A stretch of DNA of 64,000 nt from Pedobacter frigiditerrae (GTDB lineage: Bacteria; Bacteroidota; Bacteroidia; Sphingobacteriales; Sphingobacteriaceae): positions 1-64,000 of the forward strand of contig NZ_SJSK01000001.1 in assembly GCF_004331645.1 (NCBI RefSeq). The letters run 5' to 3'. The notes under the pieces were generated by a model, which had not been told where the DNA came from, made no database searches, and saw only the letters and a list, made by a program, of their open reading frames with translations. This document shows, piece by piece, positions 55,053 through 63,948 of the stretch (position 1 is its first letter; every line of letters starts with the position of its first letter). Made by a program: the position numbers and the translations under genes.

Positions 55053-55649
55053 ATGAAATCAATAACAAAAATTGCAATTCTTTTTATTGCCCTATTATCT
55101 TTTACTGTTGCTTCTGCACAAAACTCAATGAAAGCACCTGTTCGTTTTAAGCTAAAAAACGGAATAACTGTTATAGTAGCGCAGAACAATGGTTTAGGTA
55201 AAATATACTCGAGATTAACTATTGAGAATCAGACTTGTGGAAATAAAGTAATTGCACAAGTATTCGAGAACTATTTAAATAATAAAGCGACTAAATTTAA
55301 CGATTCGATGTCTGCTACTGGCGCAACTTCATCAAAAGTAACCTTTGCTTATAATGAAGCTAATACAGCAACCAACACTGCTAATTTTGAGCCTGCCTTA
55401 AATTATGTTTCAACTCTTTTCTTAAATCCAACAACAGCTAAGCAAGCATTTGATGAAATGAAATCATTATATACTGGAAACAAAGCTGATTTAGATTCAA
55501 TTACAGCTGCAGATGTTCAGGATTATTATAATAAAAGCTTTAAAGCCAGTGATACTTTCATCACCATTGCTGGCGACATCACCCCTTCTGATGCTAAAGA
55601 AATTGCTTCAAAAGCATTTGGAAGCTGGAATGTTGTAGCAACCTTATAA
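55053..55649 (+). CDS. Exported miniature M16-fold protein lacking zinc ligands
   Basis: This 198-residue protein has a signal peptide (to about SAQ23). FKLKNGITVIVAQN (33-46) matches the first strand pair of M16 peptidases, and DVQDYYNKSFKASDTFITIAGDI then AKEIASKAFGSW (154-192) match the end of an M16 domain. At the zinc-site helix AQVFENYLNN (68-77) the HxxEH pattern is replaced by Gln69-x-x-Glu72-Asn73, so both His are missing. A full M16 protein has two or four such domains; this is one. It is likely an inactive binding protein. Its stop overlaps the convergent apbE gene by 6 bp. Confidence 0.6.
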   Translation: MKSITKIAILFIALLSFTVASAQNSMKAPVRFKLKNGITVIVAQNNGLGKIYSRLTIENQTCGNKVIAQVFENYLNNKATKFNDSMSATGATSSKVTFAYNEANTATNTANFEPALNYVSTLFLNPTTAKQAFDEMKSLYTGNKADLDSITAADVQDYYNKSFKASDTFITIAGDITPSDAKEIASKAFGSWNVVATL

Positions 55650-56666
55650 GTTATCAACAATCATTTTTTTAAAGCCAGATGTTAGGGTGTCAACAACCTT
55701 TCCATCTGGTTTTTTGTATATAAAATAGGCTTCAATATCTTTTTTCTGTTCTACGAACTTTAAAGCCTTTTCTATACCCATTAACATAAGAGCATTATCA
55801 TAGCCATCTGCATCTATTGCTTTTTTAGCAAAAACAGTAACACTGATCACTTCATTATTGATAGGATAACCGGTTTTAGGGCTAATGATATGACCATAAT
55901 TTTTGCCATTATAAGTGATAAATTTTCGGTAATTACCAGATGTTGTAATTGCACCCTGCGTAAAAGAAATGATGTGTTTGATATTAGCATCGGTAAAAGC
56001 ATTTTCAGACGGGCCTTCTATTCCTATCTTTATTGGTTTTCCATCTGGCTTTGGTCCTTTTGCACTCACCTCACCTCCTACCTCTACAACATAAATATTA
56101 ATGCCTTTTGTTTCAAAGAAATCTGCAATAACATCTACCGAGTAACCCTGCGCAATTCCATTTAAGTCGATCTCTATATGGTTATTTGCCTTGCTTAAAA
56201 AGTCTTTCCTCAATTTAATTTTGTTCATTCCGATAGTCTCGGATAGAAATGCTTTTATTCTTGAAGTATCGGGAGTTTGATTGGCCCCATCTTTATAAAA
56301 GCCCCACAACCTCATTAAAGGCTGAAGTGTAATATCAAATAGACCATCTGTTTCCTTATTGATCTGAAAAGATTTGACCAATACGTTTTTCATGTGCGTA
56401 TCAATCTTAATCTTCCCCATTGGCATTTTATTAAACTTGCTGATGGTTGAATTTGGCTTATACAAAGACATTGATAAGTCGATCACATTTAAGATGCTGT
56501 CAATTTGGTTTCTGGTAACCAGGCTATCGTCTGCGAAATAATTGATGGAATAAGTTGTGCCTTGCGCAAATCCTGTTATTTTGAATTCACGCAAGGAAGA
56601 ACTTTTTGTTGCCGATAGGAAGGCAACGGATAGGAATAAGATTAAATATTTGAAACAATTATGCAC
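55644..56666 (-). CDS. apbE: FAD:protein FMN transferase
   Basis: This 340-residue exported protein has a signal peptide or lipid-free anchor (YLILFLSVAFLSAT). ApbE blocks are seen: IDLNGIAQGYSVDVI (166-180), VEVGGEVSAKG, TSGNYRKF, YGHIISPKTGYPI and the metal-site DADGYDNALMLMG. It attaches FMN to threonine of target flavoproteins in the periplasm. The start codon is GTG and shares a base with the upstream TAG stop (TAGTG), so translation is coupled to the Gfo gene. Confidence 0.93.
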   Translation of the reverse strand: MHNCFKYLILFLSVAFLSATKSSSLREFKITGFAQGTTYSINYFADDSLVTRNQIDSILNVIDLSMSLYKPNSTISKFNKMPMGKIKIDTHMKNVLVKSFQINKETDGLFDITLQPLMRLWGFYKDGANQTPDTSRIKAFLSETIGMNKIKLRKDFLSKANNHIEIDLNGIAQGYSVDVIADFFETKGINIYVVEVGGEVSAKGPKPDGKPIKIGIEGPSENAFTDANIKHIISFTQGAITTSGNYRKFITYNGKNYGHIISPKTGYPINNEVISVTVFAKKAIDADGYDNALMLMGIEKALKFVEQKKDIEAYFIYKKPDGKVVDTLTSGFKKMIVDNL

Positions 56667-57991
56667 TAAGAAAGCACCTTTGTTTTCCCTGGCATTGCAA
56701 CAGGATAAAGTCCATTAGCATCTGGCAAAACTTTAGGCATTGCATCCCAAGTTAATTTTTCTGGGAACAAGCTGTTTTCTGCTTTTAATGCCTCATCCCA
56801 TTTAATTACTTCTCCAGAATAAGTTGCATACCTTCCAGCTATTGCTGTAAAACAACTGTTAGCCGCTCTTTCTGCATCCCAAAACTTATATTCGTTACCA
56901 GCAATGGCCGCAAACAATTCGTCATGTTCTGTTTGATATGGGTTGGCATTTCCTTTTGTATTATGACTGAAGATTTCTTTTCCTTTATGGTCCCATAAAA
57001 TCCCACTGTTATTTGCAGAAAGGTAAACCTTACCTTTTGTACCTTGGAAACTTTCATCAACACGATTGGTTGTTCCTTCGAAGTGACGGCACTGACTATG
57101 AATTACAGAACCATCTGCATAAGTTAACTCTACAGCGTGGTTATCATATATTTCTCCGTAATCTTTACCAGTTCTCCAAGCTCTACTACCGGTTCCTTGA
57201 ATAGAAACTGGTGTAGCATTTTTTATCCAATTGGCAATATCGATATTATGAACGTGTTGCTCAACAATATGGTCGCCACAAAGCCAGTTGAAATAATACC
57301 AATTTCTCATTTGATAGTTCATTTCTGTTTGACCAGCAGTACGAGGTTTTACCCAAACACCACCACTATTCCAGTAAACCTGTCCGCCGAAAATATCTCC
57401 AATAGCACCATCTTGAATTCTTTTGATGGTTTCCCTATAATTAGTTTGATACCTACGCTGTAAACCAACAACTACATTTAATTTTTTCTGTTTTGCTAAT
57501 TCGGCTGCTGCCAAAACCTTTCTTATTCCAGGGGCATCAACCGCAACAGGTTTTTCCATGAACACATGTTTACCTTGTTTTACGGCTTCCTCAAAGTGCA
57601 TGGGTCTAAATCCTGGTGGCGTTACCAATAACACAACATCTGCTAGTGCGATTGCTTTTTGATAGGCATCAAAACCCACGAACTGACGTTCTTTTGGAAC
57701 ATCAACCTTTGCGCCAAACTTAGTAGAAAGTGCTTTATAGCTATTATCTAAACGGTCTTGAAAAGCATCGGCCATTGCCACTAACTTCAAATTAAATTTA
57801 GTGTTCAGCGCCTGAAAAGCAGCTCCTGTTCCTCTATCTCCACAGCCAATTAGTGCAATTTTAATGGTATCATCTACAGACGAGTTTACGCCCGCCCATG
57901 AATAGCCGCTCATTAATACACCACCAGCCACTAATGCAGAGGCTTTTAGAAACTCTCTTCTTTCGTTTAGTGTTTTGTTGTTATTTGTCAT
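56666..57991 (-). CDS. Tat-exported Gfo/Idh/MocA-family oxidoreductase
   Basis: This 441-residue protein begins with a twin-arginine signal (Arg11-Arg12 in ERREFLKASALVAGG). The Rossmann loop IGCGDRGTG (48-56) and the EKP motif (146-148, MEKPVAVD) identify an NAD(P)-dependent sugar dehydrogenase/oxidoreductase. Exported, cofactor-preloaded enzymes of this type act on carbohydrates in the periplasm. It is in an operon after the SUMF1-type gene (32-bp gap) and is coupled to apbE. Confidence 0.93.
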   Translation of the reverse strand: MTNNNKTLNERREFLKASALVAGGVLMSGYSWAGVNSSVDDTIKIALIGCGDRGTGAAFQALNTKFNLKLVAMADAFQDRLDNSYKALSTKFGAKVDVPKERQFVGFDAYQKAIALADVVLLVTPPGFRPMHFEEAVKQGKHVFMEKPVAVDAPGIRKVLAAAELAKQKKLNVVVGLQRRYQTNYRETIKRIQDGAIGDIFGGQVYWNSGGVWVKPRTAGQTEMNYQMRNWYYFNWLCGDHIVEQHVHNIDIANWIKNATPVSIQGTGSRAWRTGKDYGEIYDNHAVELTYADGSVIHSQCRHFEGTTNRVDESFQGTKGKVYLSANNSGILWDHKGKEIFSHNTKGNANPYQTEHDELFAAIAGNEYKFWDAERAANSCFTAIAGRYATYSGEVIKWDEALKAENSLFPEKLTWDAMPKVLPDANGLYPVAMPGKTKVLS

Positions 57992-58023
57992 TAGTTCTCA
58001 GTTTAATATTTGGTTATTTTTGG

Positions 58024-58986
58024 TTAATAATCTGCTATAGGAGCTTTGTTGTAATAAGCCTCAATTTCTTCTTTTGTTGGCGTTATCAATGGCCTAACTA
58101 ATCTTATCCCTACAAATGGCGCTTCAGGAAACCACCAATTACTCTTTGGAATTTGAGGGTCTATTTGTTTCCAAGATGGGTCTGATGCTTTTCTTGCAGC
58201 AGAGCGAAGTGCCTTTGCATCATCATCATAAGCACCACCACGAACAACTAAAGGATATAATTTATCAGGTATTGCAACTGGGTTCTTCACTTCAGTTTTA
58301 CCTAAACTTGCATAAAAATCTGGTTTGTATTCGTCGTAAGTCCACTCGGCAACATTGCCCAACATGTCATACAAGCCCCAAGCATTTGGTTTTTTCAAAC
58401 CTACTGGATGGGTTTTCTTTTCACTATTGTCCACAAACCAAGCGTATTCATTTAGTTTTGAGGCATCGTTTCCAAAATGGAATTCATCCATACTTCCCGC
58501 CCTGCTTGCATATTCCCATTCTGCTTCTGTTGGCAAACGGTAGAAAGCACCTGTACGCATATAAAGCCATTTACAAAACTGGATGGCGTTATATTGAGTC
58601 ATACCAATAGCTGGTTGCCCTTGTTTACCCATTCCAAAAGTCATATCTAGATAAGGTTTTGTGGGTCTGGTTACTGCATCAACTTGCGGAGGAACGGGTG
58701 TTAAGCTGTTAGATTTTTCGTAATCTCTATAAAGAAATGGTTCATAGATATCCCAAGCTACTTCAAATTTACTCATCCAAAAAGCATCTAATTTTACTTT
58801 GTGAACTGGAAGTTCATCAGCATTTCCTTTTTTGCTTCCCATTAAAAAACTACCTGCCGGAATGGCTTGCATATCAAAAGAAAGCTTTGTTCCATCAATT
58901 TTTTGCTGATAAGCTGCCTGTTCTTGTGCTTGAGATTGTAACGTAATAAACATCAAGCAGAATAAAATGCGCACTTTATAATTCAT
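58024..58986 (-). CDS. Exported SUMF1/formylglycine-generating-enzyme-like protein
   Basis: This 320-residue protein has a signal peptide (ILFCLMFITLQSQAQ). FGE-sulfatase family blocks are IPAGSFLMGSKKGNADE, VKLDAFWMSKFEV, YRLPTEAEWEYASRAG, PNAWGLYDMLGNVAEWTYD and VVRGGAYDD. No paired catalytic cysteines of true formylglycine enzymes are seen, so it is more likely a carbohydrate or peptide-binding relative, as with gliding-motility proteins. It heads the operon with Gfo and apbE. Confidence 0.88.
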   Translation of the reverse strand: MNYKVRILFCLMFITLQSQAQEQAAYQQKIDGTKLSFDMQAIPAGSFLMGSKKGNADELPVHKVKLDAFWMSKFEVAWDIYEPFLYRDYEKSNSLTPVPPQVDAVTRPTKPYLDMTFGMGKQGQPAIGMTQYNAIQFCKWLYMRTGAFYRLPTEAEWEYASRAGSMDEFHFGNDASKLNEYAWFVDNSEKKTHPVGLKKPNAWGLYDMLGNVAEWTYDEYKPDFYASLGKTEVKNPVAIPDKLYPLVVRGGAYDDDAKALRSAARKASDPSWKQIDPQIPKSNWWFPEAPFVGIRLVRPLITPTKEEIEAYYNKAPIADY

Positions 58987-59095
58987 GGCACTAAAAATAG
59001 AAAAAGAAAATCGTAATTAAATGCAGATATTAACTAAGCATATACATTTCTTAATATAAGTAAATGAAATAGCAGATTTAAGTGGCATCTAATTG

Positions 59096-59160
59096 AGTTG
59101 ATTAGTTGAGGATTTGGTTAGAGGTTAAGGACTAAGGTTTAGCGTAGAACTTGAGTTAAG
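59096..59160. repeat. GTTAGAGGTTAAGGACTAAGG word array
   Basis: GATTAGTTGAGGATTTGG and TTAGAGGTTAAGGACTAAGG reiterate in the 58987-59464 gap. The gap also has a GATCGGA/TCCGATC hairpin at 59377-59395 and no gene that I can support. Confidence 0.45.
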
Positions 59161-59437
59161 TTAATAACCATTCACCATAACGGGCAAAAAAAAGCAAAAG
59201 TGTCTAGGGATTATGTATATCAATGGTAAGAAGAAAACACCAGCTACCTATTAGTTTAGATTTAGTGGCAATAGCACCATTCTACGTTCATCCTTCGTTT
59301 AAATAAATTCTCTGGCTAGTCTTCACTCAACCCATAATTATATCGCTTGCCACACAATATTTGGGATTGATGTATTGATCGGAGTTGATCCGATCCTCTT
59401 CCCGACACATCTACATAAATATTTTAGAAACAAAAAA

Positions 59438-59461
59438 GCCTCTCATTTTGCAATGAGAGGC
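59438..59461 (-). terminator. Terminator of tRNA-Val
   Basis: A perfect 10-bp stem (GCCTCTCATT with AATGAGAGGC, 4-nt loop) is followed on the minus strand by a T6 run. It begins only 4 bp past the tRNA CCA end. Confidence 0.9.
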
Positions 59462-59464
59462 TTT

Positions 59465-59542
59465 TGGTGGGAGCTGAGGGGTTCGAACCCCCGACCCCCT
59501 CGGTGTAAACGAGGTGCTCTGAACCAGCTGAGCTAAGCTCCC
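59465..59542 (-). tRNA. tRNA-Val (anticodon UAC)
   Basis: The minus strand reads GGGAGCTTAGCTCAGC at the 5' end, an anticodon loop TTTACAC closed by CCTCG/CGAGG (anticodon bases at 59505-59507), and GGTTCGAACC in the T-arm. The acceptor stem GGGAGCT pairs with AGCTCCC, followed by an encoded ACCA end. It stands alone, 96 bp past recO. Confidence 0.97.
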
Positions 59543-59637
59543 TTTTATTTTTCCCTTAAAAAATGAAATCCTTCCTTCGTTTTGGGAATGCAAATATAGT
59601 GTCTTCTATCTGTTTTGCAAAAATAATTTCACTTTTT

Positions 59638-60363
59638 TTAAGAAAGAATGTCTTCCAACACCTGATGAGATTTAATTTGACCGAACGACGCCGTGTGTAA
59701 AGTATAGTAAACCAATATTTTATCTAACAAAAAGCGACGAGTAATGTTGTCTATTTTTATTTCAAATAATTTTTCAAAAGGTGTATTAAATAACAACAAA
59801 AACCAGTCTGCATCTATTTTGTCCATAAAATATGGATGAATTGGCATCACCGAAGTAAAGTCTCCTTCTTGTAAATCGAAGTATTTTTGGTCATTTCGAG
59901 TTTGTGAATGAGGAGCAAAACCTAAAAACCTAGATAGCTTTAATAGAAATGCCAAATGAAAATTCACGCTAGGGTCATCCGTTTCATCGAACCAACTAAT
60001 GGCATTGTAAATAAAATTAAATAAATTTTCATCTGCATTTTGCTGACGAATACTTTTATATAACACCTCATTCAGGAACTGAACAATGGTGTTTTTAATC
60101 ACATGATATGGAATAGAACGAAATACGGGCGATGGTCTTGCTTCTGCCACTCGTTGTATTTGGGTATTTATTTTGTGATAAACAACCATATCTAATAAAT
60201 GTAATGGCTGTAGCAAATTCATTGGTATTTTCGCCTTTGGCTTTTTTACCCCATTTATTAAATAAGATTGGATCCCAAATTTATCTGTAAAAACCTGAAC
60301 AATCACACTACTTTCACTATACAGCGTAGTTTTCAAAACTATTCCTCGGATTTTGTGCAACAT
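59638..60363 (-). CDS. recO: DNA repair protein RecO
   Basis: This 241-residue protein starts MLHKIRGIVLKTTLYSESS with the OB-fold N-terminal domain (ILKxxxYxExS-like, then FTDKFG, INGVKKPKAK). The helical C-terminal part has FLLKLSRFLGFAPH. It loads RecA with RecR in recombinational repair. A zinc-finger is not evident, as in several Bacteroidota homologues. It begins 2 bp after dgkA and is co-transcribed with it. Confidence 0.93.
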   Translation of the reverse strand: MLHKIRGIVLKTTLYSESSVIVQVFTDKFGIQSYLINGVKKPKAKIPMNLLQPLHLLDMVVYHKINTQIQRVAEARPSPVFRSIPYHVIKNTIVQFLNEVLYKSIRQQNADENLFNFIYNAISWFDETDDPSVNFHLAFLLKLSRFLGFAPHSQTRNDQKYFDLQEGDFTSVMPIHPYFMDKIDADWFLLLFNTPFEKLFEIKIDNITRRFLLDKILVYYTLHTASFGQIKSHQVLEDILS

Positions 60364-60365
60364 TA

Positions 60366-60713
60366 TTAAATAAGTTTTGGCACAAAAATAATCAACCCAA
60401 TTACCAAAGCCATTAAACCGCCGATTAAAACCGCAGCAGAAGCTACATCTTTAATTGCTCCAGCTTTAGGGTTTTGCTCGGGCGAAACTAAGTCTACTAG
60501 AATCTCAATAGCAGTATTTACCAACTCTAAAATAACAACAACAGCAATTGCAATAGCTATCCATAACCATTCGTATGAATTTAGTTTAAAATATAAACCT
60601 AAAAGCACTACCAAAACTGCTGCCAGGCAATGAACCCTAAAACTCAATTGTGTTCTAAAAGCATAGGACAAGCCATTAAAAGAATAGATAAAACTTTTTA
60701 AAAACTTCTTCAT
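60366..60713 (-). CDS. dgkA: Diacylglycerol kinase family membrane protein
   Basis: This 115-residue protein has three membrane segments. The family motif ELVNTAIEILVDLV (64-77) followed by KAGAIKDVASAAVLI is clear. Gram-positive-type relatives phosphorylate undecaprenol; diacylglycerol is the other known substrate. It is the first gene before recO. Confidence 0.92.
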   Translation of the reverse strand: MKKFLKSFIYSFNGLSYAFRTQLSFRVHCLAAVLVVLLGLYFKLNSYEWLWIAIAIAVVVILELVNTAIEILVDLVSPEQNPKAGAIKDVASAAVLIGGLMALVIGLIIFVPKLI

Positions 60714-60874
60714 TTAACGCTAAAATACATCAAAATAATGAAATCAGATATTGTTCAATTACTACTGAACAAACAATAATCCTCGTTTAGTGTTTAATTT
60801 AACACAAATTAAGACATAGATTTTGCAATCAGCCATTTTTATAGTTTCTTTACTTTTTTAAACAGCAGTTGATT

Positions 60875-63229
60875 ATGTGGGCTAAACTCTCTAGAGCTAT
60901 ACTTCAAAACCGAATCCTTCTCGTACTTTTTTTCCTAATTGCCACCGTATTTATGGCTTACCACGCCAAAAACCTGAAGCTATCTTATTCTGGCGCAAAA
61001 ATTTTACCCTTAACAGATTCTGTTTTTATTAAATATAATGCCTTCAAGAAAACATTTGGCGAAGATGGAAGTGTAATGGTTTTAGGTATTCAAAGTGCCG
61101 ATATTTATAAAAAAGACAACTATAACAAATGGATCCAACTAACGGATGAAATCCAAAAATTAAAAGGAATAAAAGGTGTATTGTCTATCGGAAAGTTATT
61201 CGAATTACAAAAAGACACCGTTAACCAGAAATTTGTAGTTAGCCCAATTCCAAGTGGGTTTGTAAAATCGGATTCAGAAATGGACTCGATAAAACGCAAA
61301 ATACAAGGAATGCCATTTTACAATGGACTATTATTTAACAAAGAAAGTAATGCTACTTTAATGGCCATTACCTTCGATCCTAAAATATTAAACTCAGTTA
61401 ACAGGAACCCAATATTAAAAGAGATAGAAGCAAAGGCTGATGCGTTTGCTAAAAACACCAATATCCTAGTTCATAAATCTGGTTTACCGTTTATCAGAAC
61501 CGCCACAAGTAAGCTTGTGTCTAACGAATTTGTGCTTTTCTTAGGCTTATCAATCCTAGTTTCAGCATTGATATTGTTAATTTTCTTTAGGAGCTTTTAC
61601 GCGGTTTTCTTCCCAATCTTGGTTGTAATAATGGGTGTAATCTGGAGCATTGGCACCTTGGTTTTATTTGGCTATGAGATTACCATCTTAACTGGATTAA
61701 TTCCACCATTGATTGTAATTATAGGTATTCCGAATAGTATTTTGCTCTTAAATAAATACCATGGGGAACTTAAAAAACACGGCGACAAACAAAAAGCATT
61801 AAGCATTACCATAGAAAGAATTGCCGTAACTACATTAATTGCCAACGTTACTGCAGCCATTGGTTTTGGCGTTTTATACTTTACAGGAAGTGAATTGTTA
61901 ATGCAATTTGGAAGTGTTGCTGCATTAAATGTAATGTTCACTTGGCTAATGTGCTTGTGTCTAATCCCAATCATTTTCAGTTATTTGCCAATGCCAAAAG
62001 GAAAAGCAAATACGCCACACATCCCTAATTTCTTGGATAAATTACTAGAGAAAACAGATTTGCTAGTCCAAAATAAAAGTGTGCTTATTTATGTGCTTAC
62101 TTTTATCATATCTGTTATTTCATTTATTGGAATTTACAAAATCAACATTAATGGATACGTGGTAGATGACTTACCAAAAAACTCCCAAATATTAACAGAT
62201 TTGAAGTTTTTCGAGAAGAATTTTGAAGGCATTTTACCATTAGAAATCAGTATTGATACCAAAAAGAAAAACGGAATTTTAAGTATTTCTACCCTCAATA
62301 AAATTGATAAAATGGAAAGGATGATTGCATCTTATCCAGAGTTTTCTCGCTCAATTTCATTAAATACTGGATTGAAATATGCGTCTCAAGCATTTTACAA
62401 TGGCGATTCTGCATTTTATCGTCTACCAACAGATATTGAGAAAAACTTCATTCTAGCTTATGCGGCCAACTCTGGAAAAGGAAATGGCAATATGTTAACC
62501 AACTTTGTAGACAAGGATAAACAGACGGCACGTGTAAGTTTTCAAATGGCTGATATCGGCTCGAAGAGATTAGACGCCATATTGCTAGAACTAAAACCTC
62601 GCATTGATTCTATTTTAACTCCAAAAAGATTTGATGTTCAGTTAACTGGTTCGAGTATTATTTTCTCAAAAGGGACTGATTATTTGTTAAAACACCTATT
62701 TGAAAGTATCGGCCTTGCCATAATTTTAATCTCGCTTTTACGCCTAGCTCAGTTTAAAAGCTTGGGCATTATGTTTATTTCCTTGTTGCCAAACATTGTT
62801 CCTTTAGTTATCACAGCAGGACTGATGGGATTCTTCAATATCCCCTTAAAACCTTCTACCATATTAATTTTTACTATCGCCTTTGGATTGGCATCTGACC
62901 AAACCATCTATTTCTTAACTAGGTACCAGCAGGAACTAACTTTAACCAATTACAGTGTCACCAAAGTAGTATCAGATACCATTAGAGAAACTGGAGTAAG
63001 CATGACGCATATTGCTTTGATCTTATTTTTTGGATTTGGTATTTTCACAGCGTCCACTTTTGGCGGAACAGTGGTTTTAGGCTTATTATTGTCGATAACG
63101 CTATTTGTTGCCTTGGTTTTCAATCTAACTTTATTACCTGCATTAATGCTTTGGTTAGACAAAAAGAAAACTCGCAAATTAATTCCAGCAGAAGAAGCGG
63201 CTAAAAACGAAGATTTAATTGACCATTAA
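60875..63229 (+). CDS. RND/MMPL-family transporter
   Basis: I chose the ATG at 60875 (MWAKLSRAILQNRILLVLFF, 784 residues); the frame opens with a TTG two codons earlier. The protein has two repeated halves, each with one membrane helix, a large periplasmic loop and about five helices. Sterol-sensing-like blocks appear around FIRTATSKLVSNEFVLFLGL and FTIAFGLASDQTIYFLTRYQQ. MMPL members move lipids or hydrophobic molecules out of the inner membrane; the substrate is unknown. A GNAT gene starts 6 bp after its stop. Confidence 0.9.
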   Translation: MWAKLSRAILQNRILLVLFFLIATVFMAYHAKNLKLSYSGAKILPLTDSVFIKYNAFKKTFGEDGSVMVLGIQSADIYKKDNYNKWIQLTDEIQKLKGIKGVLSIGKLFELQKDTVNQKFVVSPIPSGFVKSDSEMDSIKRKIQGMPFYNGLLFNKESNATLMAITFDPKILNSVNRNPILKEIEAKADAFAKNTNILVHKSGLPFIRTATSKLVSNEFVLFLGLSILVSALILLIFFRSFYAVFFPILVVIMGVIWSIGTLVLFGYEITILTGLIPPLIVIIGIPNSILLLNKYHGELKKHGDKQKALSITIERIAVTTLIANVTAAIGFGVLYFTGSELLMQFGSVAALNVMFTWLMCLCLIPIIFSYLPMPKGKANTPHIPNFLDKLLEKTDLLVQNKSVLIYVLTFIISVISFIGIYKININGYVVDDLPKNSQILTDLKFFEKNFEGILPLEISIDTKKKNGILSISTLNKIDKMERMIASYPEFSRSISLNTGLKYASQAFYNGDSAFYRLPTDIEKNFILAYAANSGKGNGNMLTNFVDKDKQTARVSFQMADIGSKRLDAILLELKPRIDSILTPKRFDVQLTGSSIIFSKGTDYLLKHLFESIGLAIILISLLRLAQFKSLGIMFISLLPNIVPLVITAGLMGFFNIPLKPSTILIFTIAFGLASDQTIYFLTRYQQELTLTNYSVTKVVSDTIRETGVSMTHIALILFFGFGIFTASTFGGTVVLGLLLSITLFVALVFNLTLLPALMLWLDKKKTRKLIPAEEAAKNEDLIDH

Positions 63230-63235
63230 GCTCAA

Positions 63236-63691
63236 ATGATTTTTAGAGAAGCCACCATACAAGACATCAAACAAATTCAGATCGTTAGAAATTCGGTTAG
63301 GGAAAATACTTTATCTGACCCTAACTTAGTACCTGATGCCGACGTAGAAGATTATATCTTAAATCGAGGTAAGGGTTGGGTGTGTGAAATCGGTGATGAA
63401 GTTGTAGGTTTTTCAATAGTTGATTTGAAAGAAAATAATATTTGGGCATTGTTTTTAGTTCCTAAATTTGAAGGGCAAGGAATTGGAAGAAAACTTCACG
63501 ACATCATGCTAAATTGGTATTTCAATCAAACAAATACAAATGTTTGGCTCGGGACTTCAGCAAATACTAGGGCTGAACAATTCTACAAAAAAGCTGGTTG
63601 GAAGATAATTGGAACACACGGAAAAGGGGAAGTGAAATTTGAGATGACTGCTAGTGATTGGAAAAAAGTAAACAACAATAAAACTGATTAG
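63236..63691 (+). CDS. GNAT family N-acetyltransferase
   Basis: This 151-residue protein has strand IWALFLVPKFEG followed by the acetyl-CoA loop QGIGRKLHD (81-89), and VWLGTSANTRAEQFYKKAGW in the last strand and helix. The target is unknown. It starts 6 bp after the MMPL stop, so they share a transcript. Its end overlaps the convergent membrane-protein gene by 4 bp. Confidence 0.93.
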   Translation: MIFREATIQDIKQIQIVRNSVRENTLSDPNLVPDADVEDYILNRGKGWVCEIGDEVVGFSIVDLKENNIWALFLVPKFEGQGIGRKLHDIMLNWYFNQTNTNVWLGTSANTRAEQFYKKAGWKIIGTHGKGEVKFEMTASDWKKVNNNKTD

Positions 63692-63948
63692 GCCACATTT
63701 TCGCCATCTAATGGTTCTTTAGCTGCAGGCTTTAATTCGACCTCCTCACCTTCGTTATCTACTTTTTTGGCAAATAAAATTGGATATAGGAAAATTAAAG
63801 AACCCAAAATTAAAAATCCGCCTGAAAAGCCCAATACAACATTACTTCCATCGATATGCTTGCTACTCATAACCTGAGCAACGATAAGCAGAATGATTCC
63901 TAAAACTATTGCAATTACACCTTTTTTTAACCTTAGAACCTTTATCAT
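63688..63948 (-). CDS. Small membrane protein of unknown function
   Basis: This 86-residue protein has a basic N-terminus, two hydrophobic segments (about 11-28 and 36-58) and a Glu/Asp-rich cytosolic tail (KKVDNEGEEVELKPAAKEP). No family is recognised. It is convergent with the GNAT gene and overlaps it by 4 bp. Its upstream region runs to the window end. Confidence 0.65.
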   Translation of the reverse strand: MIKVLRLKKGVIAIVLGIILLIVAQVMSSKHIDGSNVVLGFSGGFLILGSLIFLYPILFAKKVDNEGEEVELKPAAKEPLDGENVA

